Below, one piece after another: positions 21,316 through 28,975 of a stretch of 64,000 nucleotides of DNA (positions within the stretch are counted from its first letter, which is position 1; every line of letters begins with the position of its first letter). The stretch covers positions 62,001 to 126,000 of the forward strand of contig NZ_JACYWE010000006.1 in assembly GCF_014841105.1 (NCBI RefSeq), given 5' to 3'. Below the pieces are notes generated by a model. That model was not told the origin of the DNA, ran no database searches, and saw only the letters and a program-made list of their open reading frames with translations. Source of the DNA: Lolliginicoccus lacisalsi. Its GTDB lineage: Bacteria > Actinomycetota > Actinomycetes > Mycobacteriales > Mycobacteriaceae. Position numbers and translations under genes: made by a program.

Positions 21316-22071
21316 TCAGCCCAGTGGTGTCGCGTGCCTGAGCCTGGGCGCGTCATCCGCCGCCACCACGGCGATATCCTCGTGCTCGACCACCTCGTAG
21401 CCCAGGCCATAGCGTGCTGCGTACTGCTGGTAGAGGCGGACGCCGGGGGCTTCATCGAGCTCGTTGACCAGGTCGTCCGGAGGACCTATCGCGGTGATCA
21501 CGTAGGGCGGGCTGTAGGCGCGGCCATGCAGCAGCAACGTGTTGCCGATGCACCGTGGCGCGCTGAGGGTGGTGATGCGCTGGTCCTGCACCTGGATCGC
21601 CCGGGCACCCCCTGCCCACAGCGCGTTGAGGACGCTCTGCAGGTCCTGCTGGTGCACGACGAGATCGTCCGGGGCTGCTCCGCTCGGATAGTTGCCCTGC
21701 TGGTCGCGGGCGGCGTCGGTGAGGGTCACGGTCACTCCCTCGCCCTCGGCCCGGCCCAAGTCGCTCGCTTCGGTGAGCCCGGCGATCGACTCGAGGGTCG
21801 TGGCGACGCGGGCGTCCGTGGATCCGATCGTGGCCTGGCGGAGGGCGATCTCGGCGGCGATGTCCGCCGCGCGCTTTCCGGATTCGGCGTTGCTGCGCTC
21901 GGCCTCGCGCACGAGGGTCGACAATCGCGACGGGCCGCTCCCCGGTGCCTTCTCGCCCAGGGAGGACTGATGCGTTGTGGCGAGCATGAGTCCAGCGAGC
22001 AGGCAGACGAGGGGGACGCTCCATCGCCACGGAGCACTCTGCTGGAGGTCTCGGGTGCGGGTGCCGCGCAT
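21316..22071 (-). CDS. DUF881 family membrane-anchored protein
   Basis: 251 residues. A basic N-terminus is followed by one membrane helix (about 16-33, WSVPLVCLLAGLMLATT), a coiled-coil-prone stretch and the DUF881 domain (GVTVTLTDA, DLQSVLNALWAGGARAIQVQDQRI, CIGNTLLLHGRAYSPPYVITAIG). The family is linked to division-gene clusters in Gram-positives; its mechanism is unknown. It is the Rv0012-type neighbour of crgA and trpG. ATG 22071 is chosen over upstream in-frame codons because AGGGA lies just before it and the encoded start fits the family. It is divergent from crgA. Confidence 0.85.
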   Translation of the reverse strand: MRGTRTRDLQQSAPWRWSVPLVCLLAGLMLATTHQSSLGEKAPGSGPSRLSTLVREAERSNAESGKRAADIAAEIALRQATIGSTDARVATTLESIAGLTEASDLGRAEGEGVTVTLTDAARDQQGNYPSGAAPDDLVVHQQDLQSVLNALWAGGARAIQVQDQRITTLSAPRCIGNTLLLHGRAYSPPYVITAIGPPDDLVNELDEAPGVRLYQQYAARYGLGYEVVEHEDIAVVAADDAPRLRHATPLG

Positions 22072-22238
22072 GGTGTCCCTACTGGTGCTGGATCGGCTGC
22101 CGGGTGATCGCCTGTTCGATAGTGCTTGCGCCGGTAGGCCTAGGTTAGCGTGTAGGGGAAGCACGCGGCAGCGGCCGCGGAGGAGCTATGGGCCGGTCGA
22201 ACGCGGATCGGGCGACGCAATCGAGAGGCGAGGTTGGA

Positions 22239-22520
22239 ATGCCGAAGTCACGTGTTCGCAAGAAGGACCGGAGCGCCGCTTCCCCAGCGGCAGCGCCGTC
22301 GGGCTCGGTCAGCCGTACCCCGGTGAAGGTGAAGGGCCCCTCGAGCAACTGGTATGTCGTCGTGATGCTGGGGTTCATGCTGGCTGGCCTGGTATGGCTG
22401 GTGGTGTATTACCTGGCTGGGCCACAGATCGCATGGCTCGACGGGTTGGGGGCCTGGAACTTCCTGATTGGCTTCGGGCTGTGGATCGTCGGCCTGTTGA
22501 TGACCCTGCGCTGGCGATGA
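22239..22520 (+). CDS. crgA: Cell division protein CrgA
   Basis: 93 residues with the CrgA layout: the basic start MPKSRVRKKD, a Ser/Ala/Pro-rich cytoplasmic part, then two membrane helices (about 39-60 and 70-90) with the conserved WYVVVMLGFMLAGLVWLVVY and GAWNFLIGFGLWIVGLLM segments. In mycobacteria CrgA recruits FtsI/PbpA-type synthases and links FtsZ to the wall machinery. ATG 22239 has GAGG within range and gives the family start; an upstream in-frame ATG at 22188 would add 17 residues with no family match. Confidence 0.93.
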   Translation: MPKSRVRKKDRSAASPAAAPSGSVSRTPVKVKGPSSNWYVVVMLGFMLAGLVWLVVYYLAGPQIAWLDGLGAWNFLIGFGLWIVGLLMTLRWR

Positions 22521-22585
22521 ACGAATCGCGGCAAGCGAGCTCGATTCGCAGTGCGCCAAATCACACACGTATCATTTTCCCCACC

Positions 22586-22607
22586 TGTGGATAAGTCATG
22601 TGGATAA
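22586..22607 (-). promoter_or_regulatory. Pair of perfect DnaA boxes between crgA and the PH-domain gene
   Basis: TGTGGATAA (complement TTATCCACA) occurs at 22586-22594 and 22599-22607, 13 bases apart and in the same orientation. The second covers the proposed GTG start codon of the next gene. The site is about 21 kb from oriC. It may titrate DnaA or tie the downstream gene to replication; function is inferred from motif identity only. Confidence 0.7.
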
Positions 22608-23055
22608 CGTGCCTGGTCATCGCCACGACAACGTGATCGCCCGGTGGTCCGCCGCGCCAGGCACCGTCATCGCGCTCGCGGCGGGCACCGTGGTGCTCGT
22701 GCTCGCCGCGTTCCTTGGCCGGCAGGACCCGATCGCCGTCCTTCTCGCGTGCGTGGCCGCGCTCGTGCTGCTCGGCATTGCCGCGTGGCTGGCGCGGTCC
22801 GCGATCTGGCTCGCCGAGGACGAGGGACACCACCAGCTGCACGTCCGTGGCCTGCTTGGCACGGCACGCACGCTACGGGCCGAGGACGTCGTCGCGGTCG
22901 GCGTGCAGCCACGACACCGCTCGCGGAGCTCCTGGGTGCTCGTGCTCGAGCTCCGCCAGCCCGAGGACAAGCTGGTGCTCCGGGGCAGGTGGGAGCTCGA
23001 TGAGGATCCCCGGCGCGTTGCCGAGCAGCTCTGGAGCCACGGCTTCCCGAGCTGA
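22600..23055 (+). CDS. PH domain-containing membrane protein (Rv0010c-like)
   Basis: 151 residues. Two hydrophobic helices (about 21-42 and 44-65) are followed by a small PH-like domain (GHHQLHVRGLLGTARTLRAEDV, VLVLELRQPEDKLVLRGRWEL). Position and architecture match mycobacterial Rv0010c, a conserved protein of unknown function between crgA and ppiA. The GTG at 22600 lies inside a DnaA box and has no Shine-Dalgarno sequence; GTG 22609 or 22633 are alternatives, so the start is uncertain. It converges on the rhomboid gene. Confidence 0.72.
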   Translation: MDNVPGHRHDNVIARWSAAPGTVIALAAGTVVLVLAAFLGRQDPIAVLLACVAALVLLGIAAWLARSAIWLAEDEGHHQLHVRGLLGTARTLRAEDVVAVGVQPRHRSRSSWVLVLELRQPEDKLVLRGRWELDEDPRRVAEQLWSHGFPS

Positions 23056-23102
23056 CCAGTCCCCCGCAACCCGGGCAGCGGTCCCTTCCGCCAGGACCTA
23101 GC

Positions 23103-24023
23103 TCAGGCGCCCAGGATGATCGAGCGCAGCTCCACGACGCGGATCAGCGTGGCCACCACGAGCGTGGCAGCGAGCGCCGCGAGCGCGATGATGCCCGCCC
23201 GCCGGCCCGCCGCTGTCCCCCCCTTAGGTCGAGAGAGCAGCATCGGCACATAGAGCAGCATGGCCGCTGCTGCCGCGCCAGCGACGAGCCCGCCGAGATG
23301 GCCCCACAGCGAGATCCCCGGGATGGTGACGCTGATGACCACATTGATGCCGATGATCACGAATATGCCCGTCGCGTTCTGGCGCAGCCGCACCAGGATC
23401 ACCGCGATCGCGCCGAACAAGCCATAGACGGCACCCGAGGCGCCAACCGTGGCGGCCAGCGCGTTCTCGAACCACATCGCCGCCACGGAGCCACCGAGCA
23501 GGGACACCGCGTACACAGCGAGGTACCGGCCCCGACCGAGCACGGCCTCCACCTCGCGGCCCACGATGTAGAGGACGAACATGTTCACCAGCAGGTGCAG
23601 CGGACCGTAGTGCAGGAAGCCCGATCCGATCAGGCGCTCGTACTCCCCGGCCGCGACGTAGAGCGGGACCAGGGCCCACGACTCGAACAGGGCCGAGTCG
23701 CGAAAGTTCGAGACCAAGCTCGCCGACTGCGCCGCGGTGAGCAGGTACAGCAGCGTGTTGAGCGCGATCAGCGACAGCGTGGCCACCGGCCGGCCACCTG
23801 TCGAGTCGAGCGGCGCCCCGGCGACATTGCGGGCCTGCCGGATGGTGCGCGCGCCGTCCGATACGCAGGAGGCGCACTGGTAGCCCACTGCCGCCTCGCG
23901 AAGGCACGCGGGGCAGTAAGGCCGCCCGCACCGGTTGCAGCGCAAGCCCGTCGGCCGGTCCGGGTGGCGGGTGCACCCCGGCAACGAGGGCTGCTCGGGG
24001 GGCACCCCGCCAGGATGGGACAT
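23103..24023 (-). CDS. Rhomboid family intramembrane serine protease with N-terminal zinc-ribbon
   Basis: 306 residues. The first 55 residues hold Cys/His pairs (C17-H20, C29-C32, C37-C40, C50-C53), a B-box-like zinc module common in actinobacterial rhomboids. The membrane part has the rhomboid signatures HLLVNM (His143, Asn147), GASGAVYGLFG with nucleophile Ser196, and GHLGG with His242, so the catalytic dyad is intact. It would cleave membrane-spanning substrates near the outer face; targets are unknown. It is transcribed with the same polarity as ppiA, which starts upstream and ends 11 bases before... more exactly, ppiA lies just upstream (24035-24568), so the two may form an operon. Confidence 0.92.
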   Translation of the reverse strand: MSHPGGVPPEQPSLPGCTRHPDRPTGLRCNRCGRPYCPACLREAAVGYQCASCVSDGARTIRQARNVAGAPLDSTGGRPVATLSLIALNTLLYLLTAAQSASLVSNFRDSALFESWALVPLYVAAGEYERLIGSGFLHYGPLHLLVNMFVLYIVGREVEAVLGRGRYLAVYAVSLLGGSVAAMWFENALAATVGASGAVYGLFGAIAVILVRLRQNATGIFVIIGINVVISVTIPGISLWGHLGGLVAGAAAAAMLLYVPMLLSRPKGGTAAGRRAGIIALAALAATLVVATLIRVVELRSIILGA

Positions 24024-24034
24024 GCGGGCGCGGC

Positions 24035-24568
24035 CTACTGCTCGTCGATGGTGACGCTGGAGATCACCACATCGTCGACAGGACGGTCGGAGCGATCGGT
24101 GCGCGTGTTGGCGATGGAATCGACGACCGCGCGGCTATCGGCGTCCACGACCTCTCCGAAGATGGTGTGGCGCATGTTGAGATGCGGCGTGCGGGTCACC
24201 GTGATGAAGAACTGCGAGCCGTTCGTGCCGGGCCCGGCATTGGCCATGGCAAGCAGGTAGGGGCGATCGAAGCTGAGCTCGGGGTGGAACTCGTCGCCGA
24301 ACTGGTAGCCGGGCCCGCCGCGGCCCGTGCCGGTGGGGTCGCCGCCCTGGATCATGAAGCCATCGATGATGCGGTGGAAGATCGAGCCGTCGTAGAACGG
24401 GCCGTCGGAGCCCCCGGACGCGTTCGCGCGGGAGTAGTCCGCGGACCCGGTCGCCAGGCCGACGAAGTTCGCGACCGTCTTAGGGGCGTGGTTTCCAAAG
24501 AGGGAGATCTTGATATCGCCGTGGTTGGTATGGAGCGTGGCAACGGCGGTCTGCTGGGGTGAGTTCAC
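24035..24568 (-). CDS. ppiA: Peptidyl-prolyl cis-trans isomerase, cyclophilin type
   Basis: 177 residues. Cyclophilin motifs are FHRIIDGFMIQGGDPTGTGRGGPGY, LAMANAGPGTNGSQFFIT (in pieces: MANAGPGTNGSQFFIT) and HTIFGEVV. It catalyses proline isomerisation in the cytosol; no signal peptide is present. GTG 24568 gives the start VNSPQQTAVATLHTN that aligns with mycobacterial PpiA; longer in-frame extensions to 24805 would encode non-conserved sequence. Just 11 bases separate its stop from the downstream rhomboid gene. Upstream it is divergent from the microprotein gene at 24708, the same arrangement as ppiA/cwsA in mycobacteria. Confidence 0.95.
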   Translation of the reverse strand: MNSPQQTAVATLHTNHGDIKISLFGNHAPKTVANFVGLATGSADYSRANASGGSDGPFYDGSIFHRIIDGFMIQGGDPTGTGRGGPGYQFGDEFHPELSFDRPYLLAMANAGPGTNGSQFFITVTRTPHLNMRHTIFGEVVDADSRAVVDSIANTRTDRSDRPVDDVVISSVTIDEQ

Positions 24569-24707
24569 GCTCCCATGGTGCCATCCCTGGAGCCGCTCCG
24601 GGCGATGGACCCGTGAGGTACCCACGAACCCTGCCCGCGCACTAGGGTTGGGGCAACGGACCCCGGTAGGGCTCCGCGAACACTGTCCTCGATCCCAAGG
24701 AGGGTCC

Positions 24708-24896
24708 ATGGCTGCCGCCAAGAAGTCGCGCAACCGGGTGTTGTTCCAGGCCATCGCCGGTACGGCCATCCTCGCTGGCGTTGTCAGCGGTGTACGGATG
24801 TTCATGGCGCGAGGCGAGATCGTCGACGAGCCCGCTCCCCGTCCCCCGCGGATCGCCGACTACGACGACGAGCCGTTCCCCGGGGCGGTGTCCTGA
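24708..24896 (+). CDS. 62-residue single-pass membrane protein at the cwsA position
   Basis: Basic start MAAAKKSRNR, one predicted helix at about residues 11-32, then a Pro/Asp-rich tail (EPAPRPPRIADYDDEPFPG). AAGGAGGG at 24698-24705 is a very strong ribosome site, so the short frame is probably real. It is divergent from ppiA, exactly where mycobacteria carry cwsA. Its helix plus PRPP tail resembles the C-terminal end of CwsA, but the long N-terminal coiled part is missing. It may be a reduced CwsA-like protein or unrelated. The stop is one base before the next ATG. Confidence 0.65.
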   Translation: MAAAKKSRNRVLFQAIAGTAILAGVVSGVRMFMARGEIVDEPAPRPPRIADYDDEPFPGAVS

Positions 24897-24897
24897 G

Positions 24898-25407
24898 ATG
24901 ACGCAGCTCCTGCCGCGATTCCCGCTCGAGGAGTTCGATCGCGGGTTCTTCGACACCGCGCCCACGCGCGCGTCGTTCACCTCCGACATCCCCGTCGATA
25001 TCGACGAGATGTGGGCGGCCCTCAATGGTGATTCGCCGTTGTCCTGGTGCACGCTCGTCAAGGATGGCGCCTACCTCACCGAGCGGCCGTTCGGCCTGGG
25101 CACGCGCCGCCGCATCACACTCATGCCGGGCCTGGTCACCGTTGAGGAACGCTACTTCCATTGGGAGGAGGAACCCGGCAAGCGCTACGAGAACGCTTTC
25201 TCCGTGGTGTCCTCCACCGCCCCGGGGCTGCGCCGGTTCGGCGAGTACACCCGGCTCGAGGCCATCCCGTCGGGCACGCGCTTCACCTGGCGCTTCGCCA
25301 TCGAGGGCCAGCTACTCCTCGCGCCAGGGCTCAAGCTGGCCGGGCCCGCGCTCAAGGCCGCGTTCGGCTCGCTCGTCAAGGACACGGAGAAGTATTTCCG
25401 CCGCTAG
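24898..25407 (+). CDS. SRPBCC family protein (START-like fold)
   Basis: 169 residues. The pattern FTSDIPVDIDEMWAALNGDSPLSWC, with a central PFGLGTRRRITLMPG and a C-terminal helix ending in LVKDTEKYFRR, is typical of polyketide cyclase/START-like SRPBCC proteins, which bind hydrophobic ligands in a helix-grip cavity. No catalytic residues can be assigned. It follows the microprotein gene by one base and is probably cotranscribed with it. Its TAG stop is inside the CTAG at 25404-25407, which also gives the stop of the convergent hydrolase gene. Confidence 0.75.
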   Translation: MTQLLPRFPLEEFDRGFFDTAPTRASFTSDIPVDIDEMWAALNGDSPLSWCTLVKDGAYLTERPFGLGTRRRITLMPGLVTVEERYFHWEEEPGKRYENAFSVVSSTAPGLRRFGEYTRLEAIPSGTRFTWRFAIEGQLLLAPGLKLAGPALKAAFGSLVKDTEKYFRR

Positions 25408-26735
25408 TCCTTCGCGAGGACCTCGTCGAGCGCCGCACGGATCCGACGGGGCCGTGGATCATCGAGCATGGCGACGCCGAGCTGGTTCATGACATAGCCG
25501 AAGCCGATGCCGGCCGTGGGATCGGCGTAGCCGAACGAGCCACCGATGCCTGTTGTGCCGAACGCGCGGCCGTCGCCCTCCGTCGGACCGGGGGGACGGC
25601 CGAAGGGGAAGGTCGGGTGCGGCTTGCGGAAGCCCAGGTGGTACCGGCTGGGGACGTTCAGCACCATGTCATGATCCGGAATCGCGCCCGGGACCGACGG
25701 CGCGGCGAGCTCCGCGCGCAGTTCGTCCGAGATCATCTCGCTCGCGCCCGGCGTGGCCGCATCGGAATATAGCGCCGCGATCGCGCGCGCTGTCGCCACC
25801 GCGTTCGAGGACGGCATCTCCGGGGCCAGGAAGCTCGCGCGGCTCGCGTGCTGCGGCAGGCCGACCCGCGGGTTGGCCAATGCCTCGGCCGCGATGCGCG
25901 GCTGCTTGAGCGCCGCGTGCCGGGCGATATCGAGCACCATGCGCCACGGGATGTCGCGCGCGTTGTCCACGAGGACTCCGCGAGTGGTGCCGCGCAGCAC
26001 GGCGAGCTCCTCCGTTCCGATAGAGCGCTGGCCGGGGGTTCCTGCACCATCGCTGCCTGTGCTGCCGACCGCTGCGCTGCCGACCGCTGCGCTGCCGACC
26101 GCTGTGCCGATGCTCACGAGCAGGCCCCGCGGTCCCGCGATCTCCTCGGCGAGGTACTGCCCGATCGTGCGGTGCCCCGGATCGGCCCGGCGGAATAGCT
26201 CGTTGAGGTAGAAGCCAAGCGAGGTCGGATGATAGCCATGCCGCGTGCCGGGCTCCCACCGTGGCTGCTCCGCGGCGAGGATCCCAGCGAGGGCATCGAG
26301 ATCATGCAGGTCGGCGGTGCGCAGGGGCGCGCTGATCACCGGGAGCCCCGCCTGGTGGTCGAGGAGCTGCCGCAGCGTCACGGATCGCTTGCCGTGCTGC
26401 CCGAACTCGGGCCACCACTCCGTCACCGCGGTGTCGTAGTCGAGGACGCCGCGGCTCACCGCGCTAGCGATGACGAGAGCGGTGATGCCCTTGGTGGTCG
26501 AGAACACCGGGGCACGGGTGTCCCGCTGCCAGGGCAGCCCGCGGCCGAGGTCCCGGTAGCCCGCCCACACGTCGACGACAGGCTTGCCATGCTCGTAGAT
26601 GGCCAGCGCCGCACCGATCTCGTGATGGTGGGTGAAGTTGCGCGTGAATGCCTCAACGACGGGCGCGAACCGCTCATCGGCATGCCCGTGGACGGTGAGT
26701 TCCTCGCCTGTTCTGCTCGACAACACGGACAACAC
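25404..26735 (-). CDS. Serine hydrolase, class C beta-lactamase / esterase EstB family
   Basis: 443 residues. Beta-lactamase-fold signs are the nucleophile motif STTK (Ser79, Lys82) in PVFSTTKGITALV, a YHP-type second motif in HGYHPTSLGFYLNEL replacing YxN, and a C-terminal GTTGIGGSFGYADP. Such proteins in Mycobacteriales are mostly esterases or lipases (LipE/LipD type). An in-frame insertion of VGSAA repeats at about 213-225 comes from a tandem DNA repeat. The start is uncertain: GTG 26735 is the longest, while GTG 26726 follows TAGCGT at leaderless spacing. It lies 49 bases downstream of the alpha/beta hydrolase gene. Confidence 0.82.
   Translation of the reverse strand: MLSVLSSRTGEELTVHGHADERFAPVVEAFTRNFTHHHEIGAALAIYEHGKPVVDVWAGYRDLGRGLPWQRDTRAPVFSTTKGITALVIASAVSRGVLDYDTAVTEWWPEFGQHGKRSVTLRQLLDHQAGLPVISAPLRTADLHDLDALAGILAAEQPRWEPGTRHGYHPTSLGFYLNELFRRADPGHRTIGQYLAEEIAGPRGLLVSIGTAVGSAAVGSAAVGSTGSDGAGTPGQRSIGTEELAVLRGTTRGVLVDNARDIPWRMVLDIARHAALKQPRIAAEALANPRVGLPQHASRASFLAPEMPSSNAVATARAIAALYSDAATPGASEMISDELRAELAAPSVPGAIPDHDMVLNVPSRYHLGFRKPHPTFPFGRPPGPTEGDGRAFGTTGIGGSFGYADPTAGIGFGYVMNQLGVAMLDDPRPRRIRAALDEVLAKD
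26064..26100. repeat. 15-bp tandem repeat inside the serine hydrolase gene
   Basis: GCCGACCGCTGCGCT is present twice (26064-26078, 26079-26093), followed by a partial third copy. It encodes the VGSAA repeats on the minus strand and is in frame, so copy-number change would only lengthen a surface loop. Confidence 0.85.
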
Positions 26736-26784
26736 GCTACCGCGCCGCGCCGTGGCTGCCGCGGATTCGCTGCGCGCCCTGCGG

Positions 26785-27681
26785 CTAGTTCAAATACGAG
26801 TCCCCGATATTGGGCGTATAGATCGTGCGCGCGATCACCCACGGCGCGGCGAAGGCCTCGCTGAGGTAGCTCACGATGGCCGGCGAGACCATGCGGACAT
26901 TGCCGCGCAACGTGGTGGGCGACTCGATGTCGTGGAGCTGGGTGTCCGGGATGTCCCCGGCGAGACGATCCGAGTCCGCCGCGGCATGCAACGGATCCCG
27001 GCGTGATCTCAAGACAAGGACGGGCACCGAGATGCGGCGCCGCTCGCGCCGGGGCGGAGCGATGCGGCCCAGCATGAGGCCCTGCATCATGGCTGCCTGC
27101 TCGGTCCGGGAGGCGGACAGGAAATCCCACCACAACCGGGTGGCCAGCGACTCGGCAGGGAGGACTCCAGCGAAGCGCCGCGCCAGCCAGAACAACACGT
27201 GGCCACGCGAGAGGACCTCGTGGGCGATGGTCAGGATCGGTGCGAGGCGAAGCGCGCCACGGTCGAGCAAGGGGGCTTCCACGATGATCCCGACAGTGCG
27301 GTTCGGCTCGAGGACAGCAGCCTCGAGCGCCGCGCTCGCGCCGATGGAGGTTCCGCCGAAGACGGCGACCTCGCCGCCTAGCGCATCGAGCAGGCCGACC
27401 ATCCGGCGTCCGAGCGCCTCGGCGCTGTAGTCGTCCGGATCGCCCGGCTCGTGCTTCGCGGCCAGCACGTTGTTGACGCATACGACGTGGAAGCCGCGGC
27501 GCGCGAGCTCCTGCGCCAAGGGCTCGTGCATGCGACGGGAGAGCATCAATGACGGCGCGAGGATGACCAGCCGGCCCCCCGCCCCGAACTCGGTAATGCC
27601 TACGCGCTTGCCGTCGATGACGACGTAGCCCTCGCGCCGGCGTGCGTGACTGCGCTGCACAGGGCTTTCCAACTGAGGCAT
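26785..27681 (-). CDS. Alpha/beta hydrolase fold protein
   Basis: 298 residues. The nucleophile elbow is GTSIG with Ser112 in VAVFGGTSIGASAAL. An upstream LAPSLMLSRRMHEPLAQEL segment fits the oxyanion strand and helix A. The candidate acid is Asp in VLRSRRDPLHAA. A catalytic His is less clear (LHDIESPTTLRGN region), so activity is not assured. Substrate is unknown. It probably leads an operon with the serine hydrolase downstream. The ATG at 27681 has GGAAC upstream. The long upstream region contains two palindromic elements. Confidence 0.75.
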   Translation of the reverse strand: MPQLESPVQRSHARRREGYVVIDGKRVGITEFGAGGRLVILAPSLMLSRRMHEPLAQELARRGFHVVCVNNVLAAKHEPGDPDDYSAEALGRRMVGLLDALGGEVAVFGGTSIGASAALEAAVLEPNRTVGIIVEAPLLDRGALRLAPILTIAHEVLSRGHVLFWLARRFAGVLPAESLATRLWWDFLSASRTEQAAMMQGLMLGRIAPPRRERRRISVPVLVLRSRRDPLHAAADSDRLAGDIPDTQLHDIESPTTLRGNVRMVSPAIVSYLSEAFAAPWVIARTIYTPNIGDSYLN

Positions 27682-27819
27682 TCGTTCCGCGCTAACCGGA
27701 CCTCACCCCCTCGCTAGGACGGACGTGGCACGCACGATGATCACACGGCTCACGACCACGCTATAGCTGCTCGGCTCGATCCTCGCGGGCGCGATCTGTT
27801 CACGAGGTCCAGCACTTCC

Positions 27820-27833
27820 GTGATCCACATCAC
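27820..27833. promoter_or_regulatory. CRP/GlxR-type site (GTGA-N6-TCAC)
   Basis: GTGATCCACATCAC matches the symmetric core of the TGTGA-N6-TCACA family site. It lies in the 342-base divergent region between the alpha/beta hydrolase (139 bases upstream of its start) and the HTH protein. The regulator and the target gene are inferred only. Confidence 0.4.
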
Positions 27834-27893
27834 ATTACCGCACGGGCTGATCGAGCCTGCCAGAATGCAGCATACAGCTGCGGGCAGGCAAGC

Positions 27894-27910
27894 GGTCACC
27901 ACCGGTGACC
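27894..27910. promoter_or_regulatory. Palindrome GGTCACC-acc-GGTGACC (possible operator)
   Basis: Seven-base arms separated by three bases in the same divergent region, about 115 bases before the HTH gene. The rest of 27682-28023 shows no gene; a CAGTAT -10-like hexamer at 28011-28016 lies seven bases before ATG 28024 and could drive a leaderless transcript. Confidence 0.4.
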
Positions 27911-28023
27911 ACCCCGGCGAAACAGCCTCTTGCAGGGACGATCCCGTGACATCTGCGTGAAATTCCGTTCCGCCGGGCGTGTCCGGTTACCACGCGGGCA
28001 GGCAACCGGGCAGTATTGCGGGC

Positions 28024-28635
28024 ATGACCGATCAAGCAATGACGTCCACTCGGCCACGGTGGTCGGCAGCCGAGGCGGCGCGACGCTGCAACGTGGGGCG
28101 CGCCACGATCCAGCGTGCTCTCGATGGCGGCAAGCTGCCCGGAGCGGTCAAGACCGAGGACGGCTGGCAGATCCCCCTCGAGGACCTGCTCGCCGCCGGG
28201 TTCAAGCCGGACCGTCCGGCTCCCCCCGAGGACGCGCCAGCCAAGGCCGAGGCAGCCCGCGGCTCCGACAAGCCCGAGGTCCCCGAGCTCGCGAAGCTCG
28301 AGGGCCGGGTCAAGGAGCTCGAGACCGAGCTCCTCTCGATCAAGTCCCGGGCCGAGAGCGAGGCGGCTCTGCGCGCGGCGGCGGAGATCCTTGCCCAGGA
28401 GCGCCTCGACCGAGTCTCTGACCTGCGCACCGCGCTGCGCATGCTCGAGGCGGCCAAGCCCGTCGGCACCAGCGATGCAGCCGCCCCAGCCGCCTCTCCG
28501 GCCGCGGGCACGCAGCAGCGCAGCCGCCCGCCGCGGCGCCGCACGCTCCGGGAATGGTGGGACGACCGGCGACACGAGCCCCCTGCCGGGAACGGCGCCG
28601 CGACGTCCCGGATCGTGGTCGAGGACCAAGCCTGA
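28024..28635 (+). CDS. MerR-like helix-turn-helix protein with coiled coil
   Basis: 203 residues of no assigned function. Residues 11-58 form a compact DNA-binding module: RWSAAEAARRCNVGRATIQR is the helix-turn-helix, followed by GKLPGAVKTEDGWQIP as the wing. Residues about 85-145 are highly charged with heptad-like spacing (ELAKLEGRVKELETELLSIK), so a coiled-coil dimer is likely. The tail is Pro/Arg-rich and disordered. The layout recalls plasmid and phage HTH/coiled-coil accessory proteins of actinobacteria as well as chromosomal nucleoid regulators. It starts after a leaderless-type CAGTAT box. The DEAD-box helicase gene follows with its own leader. Confidence 0.7.
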   Translation: MTDQAMTSTRPRWSAAEAARRCNVGRATIQRALDGGKLPGAVKTEDGWQIPLEDLLAAGFKPDRPAPPEDAPAKAEAARGSDKPEVPELAKLEGRVKELETELLSIKSRAESEAALRAAAEILAQERLDRVSDLRTALRMLEAAKPVGTSDAAAPAASPAAGTQQRSRPPRRRTLREWWDDRRHEPPAGNGAATSRIVVEDQA

Positions 28636-28728
28636 ACCTTCTGGCACCACGCGCTCGGTCGGCGCGCGGAGTGAGCCACGGCACTCAATGAGCCGACCCG
28701 GGCATGCGCGATTGCCGCGCGAGCCGGC

Positions 28729-28975
28729 TACACTCGGTTTCAGAAGCTGGGAACGGACTGGCAGTCCGCCCGGCTCGCGTCGTAGACGGCTTCCTCTCTC
28801 CCCCCTGCCCCGCGAGCACGCGGAATCCCAGCGGGTCGACGATTCTTCATACGGCGAACGGATGCGCTCAGTGGCGTGTTCGCCCACAGCACCCTGCCCG
28901 CCCCCGCGCCACAGCATCGAGACGATGGCTGACGCGGCTTGGAGCGAGGCCGGGGCCCGATGCCGGAAAGGCACC
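28729..28975 (+). promoter_or_regulatory. Promoter -10 and long 5' leader of the DEAD-box helicase gene
   Basis: TACACT at 28729-28734 is a good -10 hexamer with no evident -35. Transcription from it would give a leader of about 235 bases before ATG 28976. The 28636-28975 interval has no other gene. Long leaders that govern cold or autoregulatory control are known for RNA helicase genes; no specific structure could be proved by eye. Confidence 0.4.
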
